Source: Microbacterium sp. RU33B (GTDB taxonomy: Bacteria; Actinomycetota; Actinomycetes; Actinomycetales; Microbacteriaceae). From it: a stretch of 64,000 nucleotides of DNA. The position numbers and the translations under genes are program-made. Where the stretch lies: contig NZ_FTPO01000004.1 in assembly GCF_900155915.1 (NCBI RefSeq), positions 1 through 64,000 of the forward strand, given 5' to 3'. Below, piece by piece: positions 33,468-43,927 of the stretch. Below the pieces are notes generated by a model. The model did no database searches. It was not told where the DNA came from and saw nothing but the letters and a program-made list of their open reading frames with translations. Positions within the stretch are counted from its first letter, which is position 1, and every line of letters begins with the position of its first letter.

Positions 33468-34805
33468 ATGAGCCGCACGCGCTACGCGCTCGTGGGAGCA
33501 GGCTCGCGTGCGCAGATGTACGTCTCCGCGCTCACCGGCCCGCACGCCGACCGCGCCGCCCTCGTCGCGATGTGCGAGCCCAATCCGACGCGGGCGCAGG
33601 TCCACGCCGATGCGATCGCCGAGCGGGGATTCGCCCCGCCGAGCAGGTGGCAACCGGACCAGCTCGAGGACATGATCCGCACAGAGCGGGTCGACCGCGT
33701 GGTGATCTGCGCACGCGACGACCTCCACGCCGAGCTCATCGTGCGGTCGCTGGATGCCGGAGCCGATGTCGTCGTCGAGAAGCCCCTCACGATCGACGCC
33801 CCGAGCGCCGCCGCCATCGAAGCCGCGGTGGAGCGCACCGGGCACGACGTCGTCCTGACCTTCAACTACCGCTACTCGCCGCGCAACAGTGCTCTACGTC
33901 ACATCATCCAGGACGGCCTGATCGGGCAGGTCACCTCGATCGACTTCTCCTGGATGCTCGACACCTCGCACGGCGCGGACTACTTCCGTCGTTGGCACCG
34001 TGAGAAGAAGAACTCCGGCGGACTGCTCGTCCACAAGTCAAGCCACCACTTCGACCTCGTGAACTGGTGGATCCGCCAGACGCCTCGACGCGTCTTCGCG
34101 TCGGGCGGGCTTCGGTTCTACGGCGCCGACAACGCCGCCGCGCGCGGCCTCGGCGACCGCCCCGCCCGCGGGACGCACGACGGCGATCACGACCCGTTCG
34201 AGCTCGATCTGCGCCACGACCCCTCCCTCTCGGCGCTGTACCTCGACGCAGAGCAGCATGACGGCTACCTGCGCGACCTCGACGTGTTCGGCGACGGCAT
34301 CACGATCGAAGACAACCTCGCCCTCGTCGTGGACTACTCCGGCGGCGCGACGCTGAGCTACTCCCTCAACGCCCACGCCCCGTGGGAGGGGTACCGCGTC
34401 GCGGTGAACGGCACGCTCGGTCGGGTCGAACTCGACGTGGTCGAGCGCGGCGCCGTTCTGGAGGGCGAAGGCCTGCATCCGGTGCTCGATCCGAGCGCGG
34501 TCGACGGGCGCACCGCCGCCTCCCTGCGTCCCGAGGGCGAGCGCCTCCTGCTGCAGCGCCACTGGGAGGAGCCGCTCGAGATCCCCATCGACGCGGGCGC
34601 CGGAGGTCACGGCGGCGGCGACGCCCTCCTCCTTGCGGATGTCTTCGTCGGCCCGGGCGAGGATCCGCTCGGCCGCCCCGCGACGTGGCGCGACGGCATC
34701 CGGTCGATCGCCGTCGGCATCGCCGGCAACCGCTCGCTCGAGACCGGCCTGCCGGTGCGCACGGCCGACCTCGGCATCCCGCTGCTCGCTCGGGACGACG
34801 CATGA
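33468..34805 (+). CDS. Gfo/Idh/MocA-family oxidoreductase
   Basis: A 445-residue NAD(P)-dependent sugar dehydrogenase fold. The N-terminal Rossmann domain starts ALVGAGSRAQMY (7-18), the EKP motif (about 105-109, VVEKPLT) is intact and the second domain has the HKSSHHFDLVNWW substrate region. It is longer than the usual 340-390 residues because of an insertion near 225-265. Members oxidise or epimerise sugars, inositols and uronates. It is the first gene of a LacI-controlled operon with an epimerase-fold dehydrogenase, KdgD, a dehydratase and an aldehyde dehydrogenase; it may convert an alternative sugar acid into the pathway. Its stop overlaps the next start (ATGA). Confidence 0.88.
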   Translation: MSRTRYALVGAGSRAQMYVSALTGPHADRAALVAMCEPNPTRAQVHADAIAERGFAPPSRWQPDQLEDMIRTERVDRVVICARDDLHAELIVRSLDAGADVVVEKPLTIDAPSAAAIEAAVERTGHDVVLTFNYRYSPRNSALRHIIQDGLIGQVTSIDFSWMLDTSHGADYFRRWHREKKNSGGLLVHKSSHHFDLVNWWIRQTPRRVFASGGLRFYGADNAAARGLGDRPARGTHDGDHDPFELDLRHDPSLSALYLDAEQHDGYLRDLDVFGDGITIEDNLALVVDYSGGATLSYSLNAHAPWEGYRVAVNGTLGRVELDVVERGAVLEGEGLHPVLDPSAVDGRTAASLRPEGERLLLQRHWEEPLEIPIDAGAGGHGGGDALLLADVFVGPGEDPLGRPATWRDGIRSIAVGIAGNRSLETGLPVRTADLGIPLLARDDA

Positions 34806-35737
34806 CCCGCATCGTCGTCACCGGCGGCGCGGGACGCGTCGGTCGCACCCTCGTCGCCGGCCTCGCCGCCCGCGGACACGACATCGTGTCGCTGGACCGC
34901 GCCGTGTCGGACTCCCCGGACCTCGCGGAGGTCGAGCAGATCGCGGTCGACCTGACGGATGCGGATGCCGCCGCATCCGTCCTCGCGGCGAGCCGCGCCG
35001 ACGCGCTCATCCACCTGGCGGCGATCGCGGTGCCGTTCAGCGCCCCCGAAGACGTCATCATGCGCACGAACGCGGGCCTCGCGATCTCGGTGCTCGGGGG
35101 CGCCGTCGCCGCCGGGATCGGCCGGATCGTCGCCGCCTCCAGCCCGACCGTGATCGGCTACGGGGCTCCCCGGGGCTGGGTCCCCGACCGCCTGCCGCTC
35201 GACGAGACGAGCCCCGCGCAGCCGTGGAACGCGTACGCCCTGTCGAAGCTGCTCATCGAGCAGACCATCGGGATGCTGCAGCGCCAGACCGGCGACGACG
35301 TGCGGTTCGCCGCATTCCGCCCCTGCTACGTCATCGCCCCCGAGGAATGGGCCGGCGCGCCGACGCAGCAGGGGCACACGGTGCGCGACCGGCTCGACGA
35401 CCCCGCCCTGTCGGCCCCGGCGATCTTCAACTACGTGGACGCGCGGGATGTCGCGGACTTCGCCGACACCCTCATCGCGGCGCTGCCCGACATCCCCAGC
35501 GGCGAGACGTTCTTCGTGGGGGCGGCCGACGCGCTCGCGCGCCGCCCGCTGGCCGAACTCGTCCCGCAGTTCCACCCCGGCACCGAGGAGGTCGCCGCCG
35601 CGCTGACCGGCACGACGCCCGCCTTCTCGAGCGCGAAGGCCGAGCGGCTGCTGGGCTGGCGACCGCGGCACGACTGGCGCACCGAGCTGGGCGAACCCGC
35701 CGCCTCCGACCTCGCCTTCCCGGCATCCCGATCCTGA
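34802..35737 (+). CDS. NAD-dependent epimerase/dehydratase-fold protein, uronate dehydrogenase candidate
   Basis: A 311-residue extended SDR: GGAGRVG at 8-14, DLTD and HLAAIAVP cofactor contacts, Ser in AASSP (112-114) and Tyr145-x3-Lys149 (YALSK). The cofactor and catalytic spacing and the SPTVIGYG region resemble uronate dehydrogenase (Udh), which oxidises galacturonate or glucuronate to the aldarolactone, although Udh is usually about 265 residues. The operon partners, an aldarate-type dehydratase, KdgD and a semialdehyde dehydrogenase, are the next steps of that route, which supports the assignment. A sugar epimerase is the alternative. Confidence 0.72.
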   Translation: MTRIVVTGGAGRVGRTLVAGLAARGHDIVSLDRAVSDSPDLAEVEQIAVDLTDADAAASVLAASRADALIHLAAIAVPFSAPEDVIMRTNAGLAISVLGGAVAAGIGRIVAASSPTVIGYGAPRGWVPDRLPLDETSPAQPWNAYALSKLLIEQTIGMLQRQTGDDVRFAAFRPCYVIAPEEWAGAPTQQGHTVRDRLDDPALSAPAIFNYVDARDVADFADTLIAALPDIPSGETFFVGAADALARRPLAELVPQFHPGTEEVAAALTGTTPAFSSAKAERLLGWRPRHDWRTELGEPAASDLAFPASRS

Positions 35738-35747
35738 AAGGCCGCGC

Positions 35748-36656
35748 ATGCACTTCGACGGCATCCTGTTCTTCCCCGTGACCCCGTTCGATGAGAGCGG
35801 CCGCATCGACCACGATCTGCTCGCACAGCACGTCGCGTCCGGCGTCGACGCCGGAGCGGGCGGCGTGTTCCCGGCGTGCGGGACGGGCGAGTTCCACGCC
35901 CTGTCGGCCGCCGAGGCCGGGGCCGTCGTGCGCACGGCCGTCGCCGCGGTCGCCGGGCGGGTGCCCGTCGTCGCGGGCTGCGGCGGACCCCTCGGCCATG
36001 CGATCGAGGTCGCCCGCGCGGCGGACGACGCCGGAGCGGACGCGCTGCTGGTGCTGCCGCCGTATCTCGTGGGCGGGCCGCAGGCCGGGCTCGTGGCGTA
36101 CGTCGAGGCGATCGCCTCGGCATCCGCGCTCCCCGTCGTGGTGTACCACCGCGCGAACGCGCAGTTCGCCCCGGACACGATGCGCCGCCTCGCGGCGAAC
36201 CCGAAGGTCGTCGGATTCAAGGACGGGGTCGGAGACGTCGGCGTCGCCCAGCTCATCGTGCGCGCCGTGCGCGCCGTGCGCGAGGAGGGCCGCACCGATT
36301 TCGCGTTCTTCAACGGACTGCTGACCGCGGAGCTCACCCAGGCCGCATACCGCGGCATCGGCATCCCCCTGTACTCGTCGGCCGCCTTCGCGATGATCCC
36401 GGAGGTCGCGAACGCCTACTACCGCGCGTACTCCGACGGCGACGAGGTCCGCCGACTCGCGCTCCTCGACGGGTTCTACGCCCCGCTCGTCGCCCTCCGC
36501 GACGAGACACCCGGCTTCGGCGTCTCGCTCATCAAGGCGGGCCTGCGCCTGTCCGGCCTGCCCGTCGGTTCGGTGCGCGCCCCGCTCGTCGATCCGACAC
36601 CCGCCCAGGAAGTGCGCCTCGCCGAGATCCTCGCGGCAGGACGCGCGCTGCTGTGA
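35748..36656 (+). CDS. kdgD: 5-dehydro-4-deoxyglucarate dehydratase
   Basis: A 302-residue DapA-superfamily lyase. The Schiff-base lysine is Lys158 (VVGFKDGVGD) and Tyr133 (VVYHR) is the proton relay; the start FFPVTPFDESGRI and the segment CGTGEFHALS are closer to KdgD than to DapA. KdgD dehydrates and decarboxylates 5-dehydro-4-deoxyglucarate to 2,5-dioxopentanoate (2-oxoglutarate semialdehyde). The gene overlaps the next start by GTGA at 36653-36656. With the aldehyde dehydrogenase two genes later it forms the lower part of oxidative uronate breakdown. Confidence 0.9.
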   Translation: MHFDGILFFPVTPFDESGRIDHDLLAQHVASGVDAGAGGVFPACGTGEFHALSAAEAGAVVRTAVAAVAGRVPVVAGCGGPLGHAIEVARAADDAGADALLVLPPYLVGGPQAGLVAYVEAIASASALPVVVYHRANAQFAPDTMRRLAANPKVVGFKDGVGDVGVAQLIVRAVRAVREEGRTDFAFFNGLLTAELTQAAYRGIGIPLYSSAAFAMIPEVANAYYRAYSDGDEVRRLALLDGFYAPLVALRDETPGFGVSLIKAGLRLSGLPVGSVRAPLVDPTPAQEVRLAEILAAGRALL

Positions 36657-37732
36657 CCGTCGACTTCGGCGACTCGACGATCGCGGCGTTCGACGCGCGC
36701 CTCGTGCGCGTGCCGCTGACGCGCCCGTGGGGTGCCGACGTGACCTCGGTCGGCGTGATCGCGACGCACGTCGAGCGCTCGGACGGCGCCGAAGGGTGGG
36801 GCTTCTCGTGGACGCCGCAGATCGGGGCATCCGCCGTCCTCGCGCTCACGCAGGACGACATCGCGACGTTCGCGGTGGGGCGCGCGGCCGACCCGAGGGC
36901 ACTCTGGCCCGAAACCTGGGCTCACCTGCACGAAGCCGGCGGCGGCGGCATCACGTCGATCGCCCTCGCCGGACTCGACCTCGCGCTCTGGGATGCCGCG
37001 GCCCGCGCGGCATCCGTCTCGGTGTCGGATCTGCTCGGCCGCCGCCGCGACACCGTGCGCGCCTACGGCTCGGGCGTCAACCTCCATTACACGCAGGAGG
37101 AGCTCGTCGCGCAGGTGCGGCGATGGGTGGATGCCGGGTTCGACGCCGTCAAGGTCAAGGTCGGCAAGCCGGATGTCGCGGAGGACCTCGACCGCCTCAC
37201 GGCGGTGCGCGAGGTGCTCGGACCGGATCGTCAGCTCATGATCGATGCCAATCAGCGGTGGTCGCTGGATCGGGCGACCTCTGCGATGGAGGTGCTGAGC
37301 GCGGTGCATCCCGCCTGGATCGAGGAGCCGCTGCGCGCCGACGACCTGGCCGGCCACACCGAGCTCGCCGGGCGCATCGACGTGCCGATCGCGGTCGGCG
37401 AGAACCTCCACACCGCCTACCGCTTCGACGAGTTCCTGCGCGCCGGCGCCGCACGCATCGTGCAGCCCAACGTCGTGCGGGTGGGAGGCATCACGCCGTT
37501 CCTGCGCATCGCCGACATCGCGACCGCGCACGGTGCGGCGCTGCATCCGCATCTCCTGCCCGAGCTCTCCGGCCAGCTCGCGCTGGCACTCGCGGGCGAT
37601 CCGCTCGTGGAGGACGTGGAGGATGCCGGGTTCGGCTCCCTCGGCGCGCTCCGCGATCCCTCCCCCGTCGCCATCGCCGACGGACGCCTCACCGAGCAGG
37701 CGCACGCCGGCCTCGGCATCCGCTTCCTGTGA
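36653..37732 (+). CDS. Enolase-superfamily aldarate dehydratase (glucarate/galactarate candidate)
   Basis: A 359-residue mandelate racemase/muconate-lactonizing-type enzyme: Lys167-x-Lys169 (AVKVKVG), metal ligands D198 (MIDAN), E224 (WIEEP) and E250 (AVGEN), and a C-terminal His pair at 298/300 (ALHPHLLPE). The usual Asp partner is Asn273 (QPNVVRVGG), as in the other family member of this window. GTG 36653 overlaps the kdgD stop. Between a Udh-like gene and kdgD, removal of water from an aldaric acid to give 5-dehydro-4-deoxyglucarate is the expected step. Family members also include racemases, so this rests on context. Confidence 0.85.
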   Translation: MTVDFGDSTIAAFDARLVRVPLTRPWGADVTSVGVIATHVERSDGAEGWGFSWTPQIGASAVLALTQDDIATFAVGRAADPRALWPETWAHLHEAGGGGITSIALAGLDLALWDAAARAASVSVSDLLGRRRDTVRAYGSGVNLHYTQEELVAQVRRWVDAGFDAVKVKVGKPDVAEDLDRLTAVREVLGPDRQLMIDANQRWSLDRATSAMEVLSAVHPAWIEEPLRADDLAGHTELAGRIDVPIAVGENLHTAYRFDEFLRAGAARIVQPNVVRVGGITPFLRIADIATAHGAALHPHLLPELSGQLALALAGDPLVEDVEDAGFGSLGALRDPSPVAIADGRLTEQAHAGLGIRFL

Positions 37733-37749
37733 ACCTCGAAAGGACCGCC

Positions 37750-39207
37750 ATGGTCACCCCCACCGGCACCGCAGAGCTCGACGCCATCACCGCTCGCGCG
37801 GCCGCAGCCTTCCCGATCTGGCGGGCATCGGATGCCGCCACCCGCACGGGCTGGCTGCGCGCTCTGGCCGACGCGCTCGACGGGGCAGCCGACGAACTCG
37901 TGCCGATCGCCGACCGCGAGACGCGTCTCGGCGAGACCCGCCTCCGCGGAGAGGTCGGGCGCACGACCGGTCAGCTGCGGCTGTTCGCGACCGTCGTCGA
38001 GGAAGCGTCGTACCTCGAGCTGACGGTGGACGACGCGGATCCGTCGGCGACCCCGCCGCGCCCCGAGCTGCGACGCCTGCTCGTGCCCGTCGGACCCGTG
38101 GCGGTGTTCTCGGCGTCGAACTTCCCGTTCGCGTTCTCGGTGTGCGGCGGAGACACCGCCTCGGCTCTCGCGGCCGGAGCACCCGTGATCGTGAAGGCGC
38201 ACTCGGGGCACCCGGAGCTGTCGCGCCGCACGGCGGAGATCGCCGCGAACGCCCTCGTCGCGGCCGGCGCGCCGGACGGGTCGCTGCAGCTGATCGAAGG
38301 GCGCGAGGCCGGCAACGCCCTCGTGCAGCATCCGGTCGTGCAGGCAGCCGGCTTCACCGGCTCGCTGTCGGGCGGGCGCGCACTGTTCGACCTCGCGAAC
38401 GGACGCCCTGACCCGATCCCGTTCTACGGCGAGCTCGGCAGCGTCAACCCCGTCGTGCTCACCCCTGCCGCGGTCGCCGCGCGGGGCGAGGCGCTGGCGA
38501 GCGGGCTCGCGGGTTCGTTCACCCTCGGCGTCGGTCAGTTCTGCACCAAGCCCGGCGTGGTCTTCGTACCGGCGGGCGCGGGGTTCGAGGCATCCGTCGC
38601 CGCCGCCGTCGCGGAAACCTCGGGAGGCGCACTGCTCACCGACCGCATCACCGACGCGTTCCCGTCGGGGATCGACGCCCTCCTCACCGACCCGTCGGTC
38701 GACGAGCTCGCCCGCGGGTCGGCCGGCCCCGACGGGGCTCGGCCGATCGTGCTGACGACGGACGCGGCAGCTGTCGCGGAGCGTCCGGAGACCCTGCTCG
38801 AGGAGGTCTTCGGACCCGTCACGCTGCTCGTGCGCTACGCCTCCGACGCCGAACTGCATGCGGGGCTCCGCGCCGTGCCGGGCAGCCTGACGGCGACGCT
38901 GCACAGCGAGGCATCCGATGACGTCGCCGACACCCTGGCGCTGCTCGAAGCCCGCGCAGGACGCGTGCTGTTCACGGGCTGGCCGACGGGCGTGGCCGTG
39001 ACGTGGTCGCAGCAGCACGGCGGTCCGTGGCCGGCGACGACGTCGCTGCACACCTCGGTGGGCGCCACCGCGATCCGCCGGTTCCTGCGCCCGATCGCCT
39101 TCCAGGACGCGCCCGAGCGCCTGCTTCCTCTCGTGCTCCGCGATGCCGCCCTCGCCGGGCTTCCGCACCGCCGCAACGGGGTGCTGCGCGTCCCCGCGCA
39201 GGACTGA
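37750..39207 (+). CDS. 2-oxoglutarate-semialdehyde (2,5-dioxovalerate) dehydrogenase
   Basis: A 485-residue NADP-type aldehyde dehydrogenase. Landmarks are VFSASNFPFAFSVCGGDTASALAAG, the general base in FYGELGSVNPV (Glu), and the catalytic cysteine in GQFCTKPG. This FCTxPG form and the SNFPFAFSVxGGDT region are characteristic of the branch that oxidises 2,5-dioxopentanoate to 2-oxoglutarate. The start ATG 37750 has AAAGGA upstream and lies 17 bases after the dehydratase stop. It is the last gene of the operon and delivers the product to the TCA cycle. Confidence 0.9.
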   Translation: MVTPTGTAELDAITARAAAAFPIWRASDAATRTGWLRALADALDGAADELVPIADRETRLGETRLRGEVGRTTGQLRLFATVVEEASYLELTVDDADPSATPPRPELRRLLVPVGPVAVFSASNFPFAFSVCGGDTASALAAGAPVIVKAHSGHPELSRRTAEIAANALVAAGAPDGSLQLIEGREAGNALVQHPVVQAAGFTGSLSGGRALFDLANGRPDPIPFYGELGSVNPVVLTPAAVAARGEALASGLAGSFTLGVGQFCTKPGVVFVPAGAGFEASVAAAVAETSGGALLTDRITDAFPSGIDALLTDPSVDELARGSAGPDGARPIVLTTDAAAVAERPETLLEEVFGPVTLLVRYASDAELHAGLRAVPGSLTATLHSEASDDVADTLALLEARAGRVLFTGWPTGVAVTWSQQHGGPWPATTSLHTSVGATAIRRFLRPIAFQDAPERLLPLVLRDAALAGLPHRRNGVLRVPAQD

Positions 39208-39240
39208 GCGCGGGCGCGCTCTCTCCCCTCGGGCTCCGAT

Positions 39241-39363
39241 GTGGCAGCGCATGCCGCATCCCGCACGAGCAGGCGACACGAGCCCGCCACCGTGCGGAAG
39301 CTGTCCGCGCTCAGGTGGCGCGAGGTGTCGCATCAGCCGCGATGAGGCGACACAAGCCGCCAC
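39241..39363. repeat. Two tandem REP-like imperfect palindromes
   Basis: The second unit has 21-base arms (39315-39335 and 39343-39363) around a 7-base loop; 16 of 21 positions pair, with GTGTCGC/GCGACAC and GTGGCG/CGCCAC as the core. The first unit (39241-39290) has the same ends (GTGGC...GCCAC) and shares GGCGACACGAGC with the second. Together they fill the 186-base gap between the convergent aldehyde dehydrogenase and LacI genes, and may act as terminators or belong to a dispersed repeat family. Confidence 0.65.
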
Positions 39364-39393
39364 TTCGGCACTGCCGGATGCCCCGCGCGCCGC

Positions 39394-40473
39394 TCACCGA
39401 GGCGGGTTCGGCCCCGACGACATCGCGGTGCTCTCGCGCACGACGAGCCGCGTCGGCACCGTCGAGAGCCCGGACTCTGCTCCCCCGTCGATCGCGGCGA
39501 CCACGGTGGCGACAGCGCGTTCGCCGAGCTCGTCGAAGTCCTGCCGCACGGTCGTGAGCGGAGGGCGGTAGTCCGCGGCATCCGCGACATCGTCGAACCC
39601 GACCACGCTCACGTCTTCAGGCACGCGCCGCCCGGCATCCGCCAGCGCGTGCAGCACGCCGAGCGCCATCTGATCGTTCGCCGCGAACACCGCCGAAGCG
39701 GCGCCCAGTGCGGATGCCGCCTCCCGACCGGACGCTGCCGTCCAGTCGCCGCGCACCACATCGGGGGCGGCGATCCCGGCCGCGGCGAGCGCCTCACGCC
39801 ATCCGCGCTCGCGCTCGGCGGCGGCGAAGGAGGTCGCGGGACCGGCGAGGTGATGCACGGCCGGATGCCCGAGCGACAGCAGATGATCGACCGCCGCCCG
39901 TGCTCCCCCGGCGTGGTCGGTGGCGACGACGCCGAAGCGCGGATCGGCCGGCGAATCGACGACCACGAGGGCCAGATCGGCCGACGCCGCGGCGCCGCGC
40001 GCCAGCACCGTGGCTTCGTTCAGGACGATCGCGCCGTCGACGCCCTGGTCGCGCAGCCGTTCGAACGCGGCGGCGATGTCGCCGGGCGCCCCGAGGGTCA
40101 CGACGGTGAGCGCGTACCCGCGGGCCGACGCGGCATCCGCCACCGCCTGCAGCATGCGCGAGTTGCCGACGGTCGCCAGCGTCTCGGCGACCAGGCCGAT
40201 CGTGTGGGTGCGGCCGGTGCGGAGGGCGCGCGCCGCGCGGTGCGGACGATACCCGAGACGCTCCATCGCGGCTTCGACGCGCGCGCGGGTGTCGGGATCG
40301 ACGCGCGGGCTGTCGTTGACCACTCGCGAGACCGTCTGGCCGGAGACGCCGGCGAGCGCGGCGACGTCCGCCATGGAGACGCGCTTGACGGGGCCGACGA
40401 GCCGACGCTCGGGCCGCTCGGCGCGGGCCGCCTCCCGTTCGAGACGCTCGAGCGCACGTATGTCTCGGTCCAC
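39394..40473 (-). CDS. LacI-family repressor of galTK
   Basis: A 359-residue LacI/GalR protein. An N-terminal basic extension (about 35 residues) precedes the helix-turn-helix VSMADVAALAGVSGQTVSRVVND, the hinge RPHRAARALRTGRT and the sugar-binding domain ending in TRLVVREST. GTG 40473 has GGGAGGG upstream. It is divergent from galT, and the 68-base gap contains two identical-type palindromes (GTGTTGACG...AACAC). Repression of galTK and itself, relieved by galactose or a derivative, is the natural inference. Confidence 0.92.
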   Translation of the reverse strand: MDRDIRALERLEREAARAERPERRLVGPVKRVSMADVAALAGVSGQTVSRVVNDSPRVDPDTRARVEAAMERLGYRPHRAARALRTGRTHTIGLVAETLATVGNSRMLQAVADAASARGYALTVVTLGAPGDIAAAFERLRDQGVDGAIVLNEATVLARGAAASADLALVVVDSPADPRFGVVATDHAGGARAAVDHLLSLGHPAVHHLAGPATSFAAAERERGWREALAAAGIAAPDVVRGDWTAASGREAASALGAASAVFAANDQMALGVLHALADAGRRVPEDVSVVGFDDVADAADYRPPLTTVRQDFDELGERAVATVVAAIDGGAESGLSTVPTRLVVRESTAMSSGPNPPR

Positions 40474-40502
40474 GGCGCCCTCCCTCTGTCGATTCTGTCG
40501 GC

Positions 40503-40518
40503 GTGTTGACGATAACAC
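40503..40518. promoter_or_regulatory. galTK operator 1
   Basis: GTGTTGACGATAACAC is a 16-base palindrome with GTGTT/AACAC arms. It contains the TTGACG -35 box of galT (40506-40511). Its centre is 31 bases, close to three helical turns, from the centre of operator 2. Confidence 0.8.
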
Positions 40519-40535
40519 GTCCTTCGCGGTACCGT
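40506..40535 (+). promoter_or_regulatory. galT promoter, leaderless geometry
   Basis: TTGACG (40506-40511), an 18-base spacer and TACCGT (40530-40535). The -10 ends six bases before GTG 40542, so the transcript should start at or next to the initiation codon. Confidence 0.75.
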
Positions 40536-40549
40536 GTTGACGTGAACAC
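40534..40549. promoter_or_regulatory. galTK operator 2, covering the start codon
   Basis: GTGTTGACGTGAACAC shares GTGTTGACG and AACAC with operator 1. It begins within the -10 box and includes the galT start codon (GTG 40542-40544), so a bound repressor would block initiation directly. Confidence 0.8.
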
Positions 40550-41764
40550 GCCTACAGATGACACCGTCGTCACCCCGGAGCCCCTGGGCGCTGGTGTCGT
40601 GAAGCGCGCGACGCGCCTCGCCGACGGTCGTGAGCTCGTGTACTACGACGACCCCGACACGACTCTCGGCCCCGACCGCGCCGTCGACGCCCGCGATCTC
40701 GCCGCCCGCCCCGAGACGGCGACGATGCGGCTCGACGTGCTGACGGGCGACTGGATCACCGTCGCCGCCAACCGGCAGAACCGTGTCATGCTGCCCAGCG
40801 CCGACGCCGACCCGCTCGCTCCCCAGACGCCGGCCAATCCGTCGGAGATCCCGTCGCGGTACGACGTCGCGGTGTTCGAGAACAAGTCGCCCGCGTTCGG
40901 ACCCGCCCTCGCCGAGGCGCTCGGCACGGCGCCGACCGCCGCCGATGCGCCGCGGGGACTCGACGATCTCGCGGCCCTGGGCCTCGGCCGCACCCGCACA
41001 TCGGTGGGCCGCTGCGAAGTCGTGTGCTTCAGCCCCGAGCACTCCGGCTCGTTCGGCACGCAGAGCGTCACGCGCGCCCGCACGGTGATCGAGGCCTGGG
41101 CCGACCGCACGGCCGCGCTGTCGGCGCTGCCCGGCATCCAGCAGGTCTTCCCGTTCGAGAACCGCGGAGAGGCCATCGGCGTCACGCTCCCCCACCCGCA
41201 CGGCCAGATCTACGCGTACCCCTACGTCACGCCCCGCACCACACGCCTGCTCGAGAGCATCGCGCGCACCGGGCCCGACCTGTTCCAGCGCATCCTCGAA
41301 TTCGAGCAGGCCGGCGAACGAGTGATCCTCCGGGGCGAGCACTGGACCGCGTTCGTGCCGTTCGCGGCGCGCTGGCCGATCGAGGTGCACCTGATGCCGC
41401 ACCGGCACGTGCCCGACTTCGCCGCGCTGAACGACGCCGAACGCGACGAGCTCGCTCCGCTCTACCTGCGGCTGCTGCGCGGCGTCGACGCGCTCTACGA
41501 CACTCCGACGGCCTACATCGCCGCGTGGCACCAGGCCCCCGTCGGCGTCGGGCGCGACACCGTGCGGATGCGCCTCGAGCTCACGAGCCCGCGCCGCGCC
41601 GCCGACAAGCTGAAGTTCCTCGCGGGGTCCGAGGCAGCCATGGGGGCGTGGGCGGCCGAGATCCCGCCCGAGACCGCCGCCGCACGCCTCCGCGCCGCCG
41701 TCGAGTCCATCCCGGACCCGGCAGCCGAGACCGACCAGACGACCGCATCCGAAGGAGACGCACG

Positions 41765-41768
<4 letters not shown>
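40542..41768 (+). CDS. galT: Galactose-1-phosphate uridylyltransferase
   Basis: A 408-residue HIT-superfamily enzyme of the Leloir pathway that swaps UMP between UDP-glucose and galactose 1-phosphate. The active site is His220 in HPHGQ (residues 218-222), and FENRGEAIGVTLPHPHG, FSPEHSGSF and HLMPHRHV are family landmarks. GTG 40542 is placed by the promoter, since the longer frame begins upstream of the transcription start. galK overlaps by GTGA. No galE is visible in the window. Confidence 0.96.
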
Positions 41769-43886
<2,118 letters not shown>

Positions 43887-43915
43887 GCGCGGGACGGGTC
43901 GCGCGGCCCGCCGCG

Positions 43916-43921
43916 TAGGCT
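43916..43921 (+). promoter_or_regulatory. -10 box, probable leaderless promoter of the YdcF-like gene
   Basis: TAGGCT ends six bases before ATG 43928, with no ribosome binding site between. Confidence 0.55.
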
Positions 43922-43927
43922 CGCGGC

